From Nipponacmea schrenckii (taxonomy: Eukaryota; Mollusca; Gastropoda; Lottiidae), in assembly GCA_030562195.1 (NCBI GenBank), contig JAUJPP010000005.1:16603106-16667105 (forward strand): a DNA stretch of 64,000 nucleotides, written 5' to 3'. The stretch's first letter is position 1. Each line of letters begins with the position of its first letter. The notes beneath the pieces were generated by a model that had not been told where the DNA came from, searched no databases, and saw nothing but the letters and a program-made list of their open reading frames with translations. Positions 1 through 9,807 of this stretch are shown in pieces. The position numbers were made by a program, and so were the translations under genes.

Positions 1-3000
1 TTTGCAATGATCAGACAACTTGGTACTCCAACCTATTTTCTTTCTTTTTCATGTAGTGAATTGCGTTTTGAGTCATTCTTGAGTACTATTTTAAAACAAC
101 AAGGGTCAAATAAGAAAGTGAGCGATTTAAATTGGATGGAGAAACGTGAACTTTTGAGATCAAATCCTGTCACAATAGCCAGATTGTTTGACCACAGATT
201 TAATATGTTTTTGAGGAAATTTTTATTATGTCCATCAAATCCAATAGGCAAAGTTACTGATTGGTTTTTTAGATCCGAAATCCAAGCTAGAGGCGCTATC
301 CATATCCATGGAATTGTGTACATTTTAGACAGTCCAAAACTAGATGTTGACTCGGACGAAAAAGTTATCGAATTTATTGACAAATATATATCGTGTGAAC
401 TCCCAGACGAAAGCATAGATCCCGAATTACACGAGATTGTTTCAAATGTGCAAAAACACAGTAAAAAACATTCCAAAACTTGTCGGAAAAACAAGAAAAT
501 ATGTCGATTTAATTTTCCAAAACCCCCGTCTAACAGAACGTTTATTTGTCGTCCTTTAGAAATCAACAATACTACTGATAGTGCTGAAAATGATAATGAT
601 GACATACAAGTGTCCTATGAAACTAGTAAGGTAAATAACATGTCTAATCAAACAGCAAAAGCAATACTTGAATCAATATGGAAAGAATTGACATCGGAGG
701 ATAAAAGTTATAGTTCACTTTCTATTTTATATACACATTTGAATATAAGTCAAGAAACTTTTGAACAAGCATGCGAGAAACTGACAAACAAAACTTACAT
801 AGTTCTTAAAAGGGGTGTAAATTCATCATGGATTAATCAGTATAATTCTCATATGTTAAGAGCTTGGAACGCAAACCTAGATATACAATATGTCACTGAT
901 GCGTATGCCTGTGTAGTATATATAGTTTCATACATCACTAAATCAGAAAGGGAAATGGGACTGTTTTTACGCCAAACATATAAGGAGGCTAAACAGAATA
1001 ACTTAGAAGCAAAAGCATGCATGCGTAAAATTTCATCTGCATATTTACATTCTAGAGAAGTATCCGGTCCAGAAAGTGCTCTCAGAATCTTAGGTTTACC
1101 ATTAAAGCAATTTTCACGCTGTGTTCAATTTATTCCAACAGGTAAAAATAATATTAAAATAACTTTGCCGATTAAGGTGTTACAGAGTAGGGCAAAGGAA
1201 GGTACTTTAACAGACAGTAACATATTTATGGTTGGATATGTTGAACGATATTTGAATAGACCCAAGGGAAAGCCGTTTGATGATATGTGCATAGCTAAGT
1301 TTTGGTCAGAATATAGACTTATGTCAAAGTCAGAAAATCCTAATGTCGATTCTGAAAAAAATCCAGCCTTTGAGTTGCAAAATGAATTAGGTTTTATTAT
1401 AAAACGTTCAAGAACCCCCCCAGCCATTATTCGTTATGCAAGATTCTCTGAAACCAAAGACCCAGACAATTACTATCTAAGCAACATGCAGCTGTTTTTA
1501 CCTTATCGTTTTGATACACAGTTAAAACCCCCTCGATTTAATACACATGAAGAGTTCTATAAAAGCGGATCCATCAAAATATCAGAAAATTTTGTTCGCG
1601 TAAAAGGAATCGTTGAAAAAAACAGAAAAGGCTTTCAAACCGATATTGATATTGAATCTATAGAAGAGACAATTGCAAAATGTGGCGGTATGGAAGATGC
1701 CTGGGCTCAAATTGCACCTGAAACTGAATTGGATAGGATTGAGCATGAACAATTTAGACAAGACAATAATGATGACGACGAGGAAAGTGACCATGAACCT
1801 CAAATACCCGATATTATGCCTTCTAATAATAATACAAATAGAATTCGTTCTGAAACACACATAAGTGGAATTTCCAAAAAAGATGCAATTCCTCTGATGA
1901 GGTCTTTAAATGAAATTCAAACGAAAGTATTTTATGATATCCGTAAATATTGTTTAGATAAAGTACATGGTAAAAACCCTACTCCTTTAAAACTTTTCAT
2001 AACTGGTTCAGCCGGCACTGGAAAGTCACATCTTATTAAATGCATCCATTATGAAGCCTCACGTATTTTATCTAAATCAACAGAAAGCTTAGATGAAATA
2101 ACAGTCTTATTGGCAGCACCTACAGGAGTTTCTGCATATAATATCGGAGCTTCAACTATTCATAATAGCTTCTCGATAAGAAAAGGTTTCAGTTTACCAT
2201 ATCAACCACTAGGACACGAAACAATGAACACACTCAGATGTAAATATCGTCACTTGGAAATTGTCATAATAGATGAAATATCCATGGTAGATCATAACTT
2301 GTTGTCTTACATAAATGGGCGATTAGGTCAGATTAAAGGTACACATAGCAATGAATTATTCGGAAATATTTGTGTTATCTGTTTTGGTGACATGTGGCAA
2401 TTAAAACCAGTCAAGGCTTTTAGTCTATGTCATGATAGTGTGATAGATTTTTGGAATGGCCATTTCAAGTTAGTTGAATTGACAGAAATCATGAGACAAA
2501 AAGACGATTTGGCATTTGCACAGGTTTTAAACAGGATTAGGAAACGAAATAAGGGTGAAAAGATGTTGAATTCAGATATTGAAATGTTACAAAGTAGAGT
2601 TACAAATATAGAGGATGATTGCTTACACATATTCTCCACAAATGCGCAGGTAAACGAATATAACTCTAAAATGATTTCTGAAAAGTGTCCGGATTCTGTT
2701 CATATCAAAGCATTAGATTACTCTAAAGACGCTAGATCTGGGACAATGAAATTAAAAGATAGTTGTGTAAAGGCTACTGACACCCCTCTTGTTGAATTAT
2801 TGACAATAGGTAAAGGAACGAAAGTTATGTTGGTAGTTAATCTAGATGTATCTGCTGGATTAGTAAATGGTAGTTTTGGTACAGTAACTTTTATTGAAAA
2901 TGACCAGAACAATAAGCCAGTTAAGGTTTATGTCAAGTTTGATAGTGCAAGAGTTTGCTTGAATAAACCAGCGAGTCGCCTTCCTCCTAATGTTGAACAA

Positions 3001-3984
3001 GGTAGCATTGCTATAGAAAGATATGAAAGCACTCGCATAAATTATAAAGGTGATGTTCGGCGCCAATTTCCATTACGTCTTGCTTATGCTGTTACAATTC
3101 ACAAGGTTCAAGGTTTGAGTCTGGACAGAGGTGTGGTTTCGTTAGATAAAATCTTCCAATCTGGTCAAGCTTACGTTGCACTTAGTCGAATCAAAACGTT
3201 ACAGGGATTGACAATACAGAATTTTGACGAAAAATTTATATATTGTGATGATAAAATTGAAGGTGCAATAAATGCTATGCCCAGACATTTACAACCTGAA
3301 CGGCAATCCTCACCTTCTGATTTTAATATCATTTTGTTTAATGTTCAGGGCTTAACTACACATTTAGCAGATATAAAAAATGATCAAAGATTTCTCAAAT
3401 GTAATATTATTTGTATGACCGAAACATGGTTAAAAAATGTAAGGAATCACGCTAGTCTTAGATTAGATAGTTATTTTTTCCATAACCAAGCTCGTGCTGA
3501 TAGTTATGATAATAATACTTTTTTCAAATTTCTTCAGGAAAAAGAACATGGTGGTGTTGGAATGTACTACAAGATGAATACAAACAGTCATATTTTAAAT
3601 TTGGGTCTTTTGAATATGGAATATATTGCTTTCAATCTTCCAGATAAAAATGTTTCTGTCATAGTTATTTACAGGCCACCTAAATATGGATTAGACTTGT
3701 TTTTACCACAATTGGAAAATTTGTTGTACGAACTACAAGAATCCGGGCACAACTATATTGTTATGGGCGATTTCAATGAGAACGTTTTAGAAGGAGTTTG
3801 TTCCATAAAAAATTGTTTCACAGACTTTGGTTTTTTGCAGTGCATTGCAGACTTTACTACGGAAGGTGGAACTATTATCGACCATGTATATTTGAGTAGT
3901 GGTATTAATTTAGCACATGTTGAATTTCAGATTGTTCCTACTTATTATAGCTATCACGAGGCAATACAGATAACACTAAAATAA
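1..3984 (+). CDS. Helentron Rep-helicase-endonuclease, C-terminal 1325+ residues (cut by window edge)
   Basis: This is the C-terminal part of a rolling-circle transposon protein. The frame is already open at base 1 and matches the full copy at 13641-21146 from its residue ~1175 on, so the first ATG (7) is internal. Visible parts: HUH nickase motif IHIHG (~residue 97), the Y2 region YIVSYITK (~305), helicase Walker A GSAGTGKS (~667), Walker B IIDEIS, motif III GDMWQLKP, HKVQGLS and YVALSR; then an APE-type endonuclease from ~1106 with TETW, YRPP, GDFNEN, IDHVY and SYHE. The 1325 residues align to the other copy without net indels and with only a few dozen substitutions, so the two are recent siblings. 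The Rep-Hel-EN order is that of Helentrons rather than canonical Helitrons. No stop or frameshift is seen in the visible part. Its 3' tail holds a SINE that the sibling lacks. Confidence 0.93.
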   Translation, partial: FAMIRQLGTPTYFLSFSCSELRFESFLSTILKQQGSNKKVSDLNWMEKRELLRSNPVTIARLFDHRFNMFLRKFLLCPSNPIGKVTDWFFRSEIQARGAIHIHGIVYILDSPKLDVDSDEKVIEFIDKYISCELPDESIDPELHEIVSNVQKHSKKHSKTCRKNKKICRFNFPKPPSNRTFICRPLEINNTTDSAENDNDDIQVSYETSKVNNMSNQTAKAILESIWKELTSEDKSYSSLSILYTHLNISQETFEQACEKLTNKTYIVLKRGVNSSWINQYNSHMLRAWNANLDIQYVTDAYACVVYIVSYITKSEREMGLFLRQTYKEAKQNNLEAKACMRKISSAYLHSREVSGPESALRILGLPLKQFSRCVQFIPTGKNNIKITLPIKVLQSRAKEGTLTDSNIFMVGYVERYLNRPKGKPFDDMCIAKFWSEYRLMSKSENPNVDSEKNPAFELQNELGFIIKRSRTPPAIIRYARFSETKDPDNYYLSNMQLFLPYRFDTQLKPPRFNTHEEFYKSGSIKISENFVRVKGIVEKNRKGFQTDIDIESIEETIAKCGGMEDAWAQIAPETELDRIEHEQFRQDNNDDDEESDHEPQIPDIMPSNNNTNRIRSETHISGISKKDAIPLMRSLNEIQTKVFYDIRKYCLDKVHGKNPTPLKLFITGSAGTGKSHLIKCIHYEASRILSKSTESLDEITVLLAAPTGVSAYNIGASTIHNSFSIRKGFSLPYQPLGHETMNTLRCKYRHLEIVIIDEISMVDHNLLSYINGRLGQIKGTHSNELFGNICVICFGDMWQLKPVKAFSLCHDSVIDFWNGHFKLVELTEIMRQKDDLAFAQVLNRIRKRNKGEKMLNSDIEMLQSRVTNIEDDCLHIFSTNAQVNEYNSKMISEKCPDSVHIKALDYSKDARSGTMKLKDSCVKATDTPLVELLTIGKGTKVMLVVNLDVSAGLVNGSFGTVTFIENDQNNKPVKVYVKFDSARVCLNKPASRLPPNVEQGSIAIERYESTRINYKGDVRRQFPLRLAYAVTIHKVQGLSLDRGVVSLDKIFQSGQAYVALSRIKTLQGLTIQNFDEKFIYCDDKIEGAINAMPRHLQPERQSSPSDFNIILFNVQGLTTHLADIKNDQRFLKCNIICMTETWLKNVRNHASLRLDSYFFHNQARADSYDNNTFFKFLQEKEHGGVGMYYKMNTNSHILNLGLLNMEYIAFNLPDKNVSVIVIYRPPKYGLDLFLPQLENLLYELQESGHNYIVMGDFNENVLEGVCSIKNCFTDFGFLQCIADFTTEGGTIIDHVYLSSGINLAHVEFQIVPTYYSYHEAIQITLK

Positions 3985-5100
3985 ATGACAAGGAATTAAA
4001 ACTAAAACCAATAGATAATGAAACCATAAAATGATAGATTATGATAACGAAACACATTAAGAAGAAAAAAAAACCCTCTCCTTCTGCTGTGGCCTTGTCG
4101 TGGTGGAGAGGCTTGGAACCTTTATGATGTCGAGATCCTTGCCAGGTTGAATTCCTGACAGAATACAATCCATATTGTTTGGATCTCATTGAAAGGTTTA
4201 ACTAACAACAGCATTTCTAACGTTTTCATTTTTTTTTTAAATTTGTAATCTATTGTCTTTTTTTTTTTATTTCAGAATATTATGGTGCATAATGATTATT
4301 AGAGGTATTTTTGTGTAACAAATTTATGGAATGAATTATTAATAATTGTAGTAATTTGTCTGGACTATATAAAATACATATTTAAGTTATCAATAATTTT
4401 AAGGAGTCTGGAGAAATGAAATGAAATGAATGGAGTTTTACGTCCTACTCTTCTGCACCTTATGAGCTAATGAAGACGGGCAACGCCATGCAGTGTGCAA
4501 TGAGGGAAACTTTGCCAGGCATAAGCCTACTCTTTTTTCGATTTCCAACTGTCGAGGGATCTTTAACGTGCACAGCCTGTAGCACACGGTGCCTCGGTTT
4601 ATTGTCCCATCCGAACGACTAGACGCTTTTTCCATGTCAGTCCCTCCGACCTGCATTACTGACAAGGGGAAACCGGGCTGAAAAATCCGAAAGTTCATCT
4701 CGACCTTTGCCGGGATTGAACCCTGGACCTTCAGGTTAGCGAGCAAGCGTCTAACCCACTGAGCCACCGCGGCTACCTTAAGGAGTCTGGAGAATGAAAT
4801 GAATTTATGATAGCTAAACTTAAACGATCCTCATTAAATTTTTGTAGGCTGTTCAAAAGTGATAGCTCTCGATACGATCTATACATTTATAATAATCGTT
4901 AAAAGCAGTTTGTTGCATATGTGTTTAGGCAATCTACATGACACGAGTTTCAGCGAACGGATAACTCTTTGAATTTAAACGATTTATACACTGCAAAACA
5001 ACGTTACTTTTCTACCGATACTTTGTGGGGCAGTTTTAAGCGTATATATATCAAAAATGCTACGCACTGCGTCAGAACCTCGCGAAGCCTGGGGATCTAG
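3985..5100 (+). mobile_element. Helentron 3' non-coding tail and CTAG terminus
   Basis: Non-coding DNA between the Helentron stop and its terminus. It is homologous, in inverted orientation, to 12907-13640 beside the second Helentron, apart from the SINE at 4416-4777. The last ~60 bases hold a small ACGCA/TGCGT hairpin, a GC-rich stretch ending GCCTGGGGATCTAG, and the final CTAG at 5097-5100. The same terminus recurs at 6692-6695 and, inverted, at 9804 and 12907. A poly-T run belonging to the next element begins at 5101. Confidence 0.8.
4416..4777 (-). mobile_element. tRNA-derived SINE with 17-bp target-site duplication
   Basis: On the minus strand it starts with a tRNA-like head: A box TGGCTCAGTGGGTTAGA (4766-4750) and B box GGTTCAATCCC (4722-4712). 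It continues through a non-tRNA body and ends in an ATGAA-type simple tail at the left. A perfect 17-bp direct repeat TTAAGGAGTCTGGAGAA flanks it (4399-4415 and 4778-4794), as expected of LINE-mediated insertion. The matching place in the second Helentron (around 13208-13240) is uninterrupted. The body segment reading CACCTTATGAGCTAATGAAG recurs in a short fragment at 24688-24748. Confidence 0.92.
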
Positions 5101-6695
5101 TTTTTTTTTTTTTTCGAATTTTACCCTCGATTATTTTCTAAGAAGGCAACTTGCTGCAAACTACCTGTTGCTGTCTGCCATTCAAACTGTGAGACTACTA
5201 TTTGTTAAATGTAAAATGACGTCATTCAGAGTGACCGGAAACGAGCTGTGGGCAATGGCTTCGTTTTGGTTTTTGCCTTTTATTACCTCTATTTTTTACC
5301 TGATTTTGACAGAACTACTTTTTGCTAGCTTCTTTTAACTGCTAGCTACATAACTGCATTTTTAAACTGCTAATTTCATTACTTTTGTAGCTGACTTTTT
5401 TTATTTCAATTTTTGCATTTTTTTCAACTTCTACAATTTTATTCTCATCCACCCGAAAACTTACAGGTAGATAGACATTGTTAATGCGCTCAAATATTAT
5501 TTTTCAAATTTTCGACATCACTTCCGGTTTTGAAGTTATTCGCTTGTAAATTTTAAAAACCTAACTTCCGGAATTCTTAAGATATTTCAAAAATTCGTTT
5601 TGCAATATGCTACAAATAGTCATACAAAAAAACGAAGATGACAAAATCCGGACCGGAAGCAAAAGATAAGCCGCCATATTGAAATGTTAAACTTTTGTAA
5701 AATTAAAAATGGGGCCTCAGGTGATAAAGCGATTTTCATTATTTTTTCATATCTTATGACTAGAGTCGATTGCGCAATTATATTTGGGAGCCGATTTTTG
5801 AATTTTGATTTTGATGTTCTTTTATTTCCATTTTAATTTTTTTGGTAATGCCCAAAATTTCAAAGGCCCGTATTTCGTGACCCTGACCTTTGGTGACCTT
5901 GTGACCAGAACACGAGTAATTGCCCTTGATGATATCTATTCAATGATATGTTCATATGTGTTGTCCGATGTCTACTTCCGGTTTTATAACCGATTGAAAT
6001 TTGTGATTTTTATTTTTGAAGAGCTCTTTCACGTGAACTAATTTATAAATAACAAAAATTCATATTGAATCTTATTACAGTTTATCTGCTCTTTGTAATG
6101 ATATATAAAACCACATATTTCCACCAAAAATGCGCTTTTTAATATTTGAGAATTTTGTATTTCTTCTCTACTAACTGTGCGTAATTTTCTTTAAATCGAA
6201 ATGGGGCCTCTGCAGATACTCCGATTCGTGTAATTTTGATGTCTATAGAATGTAATATCGATTTCTGAATCATATTTGGAAACCGATTTTTGAATTTTGA
6301 TTTTGATTTTGATATTTACCTGATAGTAATATATAAAAACTTCGAATGGTCGTATATTGTAACCTTGAAATTTGGTGACCTTGTGAGCTGCACAAATTTG
6401 ATAGCTCTCGAAAAGATCTATTCATTGATATATTATAGTTTGATGTACGATGTATACTTTCCGTTTTATCACCATTTGAAAATTGCGAATTTCATTGTTA
6501 AAAACTGTTTGTTGAATTATGCGTTTGGGCGATCTACATGACACGAGTTTCAGCGAACCAACTATGCTTTGAAAAAACGACTTATACTCTGTAAAATAAT
6601 GTTAGTGTTCTATAGATACTTTGTGGGGTAGTTTTAAAGCGTATGTCAAAACTGCTACGCACTGCGTCAGAACCTCGCGAAGCCTGGGGATCTAG
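5101..6695 (-). mobile_element. Non-autonomous Helentron-like element, family B
   Basis: It runs from a poly-T run (5101) next to CGAATTTTACCCTCG to a GCCTGGGGATCTAG end (6692-6695). That end and about 200 bp inside it match the Helentron terminus at 5100, so B is probably mobilised by the Helentron enzyme. The inside holds degenerate internal repeats with recurring CTTCCGG, GGCGGC-like and GGTGACCTTGTGA blocks. There is no convincing coding frame; short open frames such as 5805-6041 and 6290-6541 are repeat translations. The right end abuts unique DNA. Other copies: 9804-11453 and 27718-29243 (both opposite orientation) and a tail at 7833-7889. Confidence 0.75.
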
Positions 6696-6855
6696 TTCTA
6701 TTTGGTATTGGACCTATAGTATAATATATTAATTTATCCTTAGAGATAATTCTCAATTCAATCGGTTTATATTTCTTAATTGAGACTAATAAAATAATAA
6801 TAAGATAAGATAAATTTCCTTGGATAAGAGATTACATTCCTCGTTTATTTTTTAG

Positions 6856-7113
6856 AAAAGAAGAAAATGGTGAAAAGTATAAGCCAATGTTTTGTGAATT
6901 TAGATGGAGATAAAAATGTCTACAAACGCTCTGAATACGTTAAAGGACGAGTTACTCTGAATGTAGAAGAAAATATTCAAATTGTAGCAGTCAGAGTATA
7001 TCTGTATGGTGAAGCCTTGACAAAATGGGATATATTTCTAGATCGACACAACCGAGAAAATATTGGTCGAGAAAAATACATAGGGCATTATGTGACAGTG
7101 TTTGGAAATAAAG
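6856..7113 (+). CDS. Arrestin-domain protein, first coding exon (partial gene)
   Basis: The ATG at 6867 opens a frame reading VKSISQCFVNLDGD, then YVKGRVTLNVEENIQ and VRVYLYGEALTKW. This is the pattern of the arrestin N-terminal beta-sandwich in ARRDC/alpha-arrestins, which are adaptors linking membrane cargo to NEDD4-type ubiquitin ligases. A 3' splice site (TTTATTTTTTAG, ending 6855) precedes the exon and a strong donor AAG|GTAAGAG follows at 7113/7114, so about 82 residues are encoded here. The frame continuing past the donor to 7190 does not look arrestin-like. No later exon was found in the window; the intron runs into an assembly gap and a stack of transposons. It could be the start of a live gene with a very long intron, or an orphaned exon. 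Family assignment rests on pattern recognition without alignment. Confidence 0.68.
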
Positions 7114-7332
7114 GTAAGAGGGTATTAGAAGTAAAGGTAATCTTATTTGACGAATCTTGTGTATATTATACACAGTATGTTCCTGCTTAATATATTTGCG
7201 ATGCTTTACAATAAAATATCCCACTGCCACTAGTGGCGTAACCACGAACATGCTATCCCTGATAATAAGATCCGATTCCAGTTCGAGATCAACCTTGTTT
7301 TCTAGCAATTTGAAGATGATTATTCATCTACA

Positions 7333-7832
7333 NNNNNNNNNNNNNNNNNNNNNNNNNNNNNNNNNNNNNNNNNNNNNNNNNNNNNNNNNNNNNNNNNNNN
7401 NNNNNNNNNNNNNNNNNNNNNNNNNNNNNNNNNNNNNNNNNNNNNNNNNNNNNNNNNNNNNNNNNNNNNNNNNNNNNNNNNNNNNNNNNNNNNNNNNNNN
7501 NNNNNNNNNNNNNNNNNNNNNNNNNNNNNNNNNNNNNNNNNNNNNNNNNNNNNNNNNNNNNNNNNNNNNNNNNNNNNNNNNNNNNNNNNNNNNNNNNNNN
7601 NNNNNNNNNNNNNNNNNNNNNNNNNNNNNNNNNNNNNNNNNNNNNNNNNNNNNNNNNNNNNNNNNNNNNNNNNNNNNNNNNNNNNNNNNNNNNNNNNNNN
7701 NNNNNNNNNNNNNNNNNNNNNNNNNNNNNNNNNNNNNNNNNNNNNNNNNNNNNNNNNNNNNNNNNNNNNNNNNNNNNNNNNNNNNNNNNNNNNNNNNNNN
7801 NNNNNNNNNNNNNNNNNNNNNNNNNNNNNNNN
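7333..7832. other. Assembly gap (500 N)
   Basis: Exactly 500 unknown bases, a size typical of a placeholder gap. It separates the arrestin exon's intron from the tail of a B element, so most of that B copy is unsequenced. Open frames across it are meaningless. Confidence 1.
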
Positions 7833-7889
7833 GCAGCAAGTTGCCTTCTTTGAAAATAATCGAGGGTAAAATTCAAAAAAAAAAAAAAA
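7833..7889 (+). mobile_element. Tail of a B element, truncated by the gap
   Basis: The bases GCAAGTTGCCTTCT and ATCGAGGGTAAAATTC, followed by a poly-A run and CTAG, match the poly-A end of family B (compare 11340-11404 and the reverse of 5101-5165). The terminal hairpin seen at 11423 is absent, and the poly-A abuts CTAG directly. Confidence 0.7.
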
Positions 7890-9807
7890 CTAGAGCCACA
7901 CGTGGCACAGAGTGGGACTTTGCTAACGTTGCAAAATTGCAACAAACAGGCCGAAACATCTGATTTTCTGGGAGAAACTGGCCAAAGCAACGAGGTATCT
8001 GTGTGCAAAGAATTTTTGGGAAAAACGTTATTTCCTACAGATGTAAAGCGCTGACCGATATAACTAGTAAATTGGAAGTTTACCCGTATGTGCCACGCCC
8101 ATCTAATTTACTTTTGCGTAAATCTAATCTCATACAAAATATATATTCATGGTACAAATTTGAAGCTTGTACATCTAATAGATCACGAGATATACACAAA
8201 TACGTTTCAAAAAAGCAAAATGTACTTTAATTTTAAAAGTCCAAAAATTAAATTTTCATTTTAAAAACTTGTGTTGTGCATCGCTGGAAAGAGGACAAAA
8301 GGCGCCTTCGGAATGTGAAAAAAATAATCCTCTAAATTAATTAGTTCACGCTCTAGAGCAGTCCAACGTTGCAAATTTTGCTGCTTTCGAGCAGCTATAA
8401 AACCGGAAATAGACGTCAGAAGTCTAATGCCAAATTGTCAACTGATAGCTAAAGTCAGTGACCAATGACCTTGTAAAGGTCAAGGTCACCAAAGGTCAAA
8501 GTCAGTAGAAATAAGCCCCTAAACAAACAAAAAATGATTTTTTTGCAAATGTCGCAAAATTGCAACAAACAGGCAGAAACATTTGTTTTTTTGGGATTAA
8601 CTGGCCAAAGTAATTAGGTATATGTATGCAAGGTACTTTTTTAAAAAACGTTATTTCCTGCAGCCGTAATTCGCTGACCGATATAAATGGTAAATTTGAA
8701 ATTCACCCGGATGTGCCACGCCCATCTCGTTTTTTTGGACAGGAATCTTATCATATTCAAAATGTATATTCACGGTACAAATTTGAAGCTTGTACATCTA
8801 ATAGATCACGAGATATACACACATACATTTCAAACAAGCGAATATACGGCAAAATGTACTTATCTTTGAAAAAATGAAAAACTTCAATTTTCATTTTACA
8901 AACTTTTGTTATATATCCTTGGAAAGAGGACAAAAAGCACTTTAAGAATCTGAAAAAAATAACACTCTAAATTAATTAGGTCACGCTCTAGAGCAGTCCA
9001 AAGTTGCGAATTTTACTGTTTTTGGACAGCTATAAAACCGGAAGAAGATGTCGGAGGTCAAAGGTCAAAGTATCAACTGATAGCCAAGGTCAATGACCTT
9101 TGACCTACTAAAGGTCACGGTCACCAAAGGTCAAGGTCACGAGAAATAAGACCTCAAACTTAAAAAAAATTCAACCGGATGTTGCAAAAATGCAAAAGCG
9201 AAATTCAAAAATCGGCTCCCAATTTTTTTTTCGCAATCAACTGAGGATTCCAGAAATGTAATTATCGCAGAAATTAGACATAAACCTGAGGCCCCATTTT
9301 TACTTTTACAAAAAAGTAACATTTCAAGATGGCGGCCAAAGTTTCACTTCCGGTTCGGATTTTTTCTTCTTCGTTTTTTTGTCTTCTAATTTAATTAAGA
9401 TTGACATAAATTTTGTTGCGATACATCAATTACAGCACAAGTAGGTCAACCGGAAGTTTAAACCCTTTTTACGCTGAAACCGGAAATGAAGCCAAAATTT
9501 TGACTCTGCCAATGTTTTCATATTCATGACACTTGAAGGCACCCAAATTTTCAGATCAATCGGTCTTTAAATAGCAAAGTTGCAAAACTGTGCAAAATAC
9601 GGAAAAAAAATGTGTGCAACGAAATTTTTAAAATTGAAATTTTTGAACTGCTATCTACGCAGCACTTTCGGTTGTGAAAAAATGTTCCAGTTTATATTCA
9701 TTAGAAACGTCCCCACTACAGAAGGTCTGGAGAAGTTGAGAAAAAATTGCAACTATTGCAGCCCAGGCACAGTGAGGTGTGTAAATTTCAAAAAAAAAAA
9801 AAACTAG
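7890..9807 (+). mobile_element. Non-autonomous Helentron-like element, family D (two core modules)
   Basis: Starts at CTAG (7890) with the palindrome GCCACACGTGGC and the subterminal GGGACTTTGC. Ends in GGTGTGTAAATTTC, poly-A and CTAG (9804-9807), a tetranucleotide it shares with the next B element. The core has two diverged ~600-bp modules (about 7920-8550 and 8560-9140), each with an accggaag block and a cluster of AGGTCA half-sites, followed by a ~650-bp tail with AAGATGGCGGC and ACTTCCGG. No coding function is seen. Sister copies at 11450 (one module) and 29486 (two modules) show module-number variation. Confidence 0.75.

Noticed and set aside
33..605. Long open frame antisense to the Helentron gene (and its twin at 16984-17592)
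   Set aside because: Exact antisense of the HUH Rep region in both copies; its openness follows from the codon composition of the sense gene.
4705..4777. tRNA gene on the minus strand
   Set aside because: A and B boxes are present, but the sequence is the head of a SINE with body, tail and target duplication; cloverleaf folding is not convincing.
5057..5338. Short plus-strand frame MLRTASEPREAW
   Set aside because: Spans a Helentron terminus, a poly-T run and the start of a B element; the translation recurs wherever the repeat does.
7157..8008. Frames of 171-268 codons around 7.3-8.0 kb
   Set aside because: Most codons lie in the N gap.
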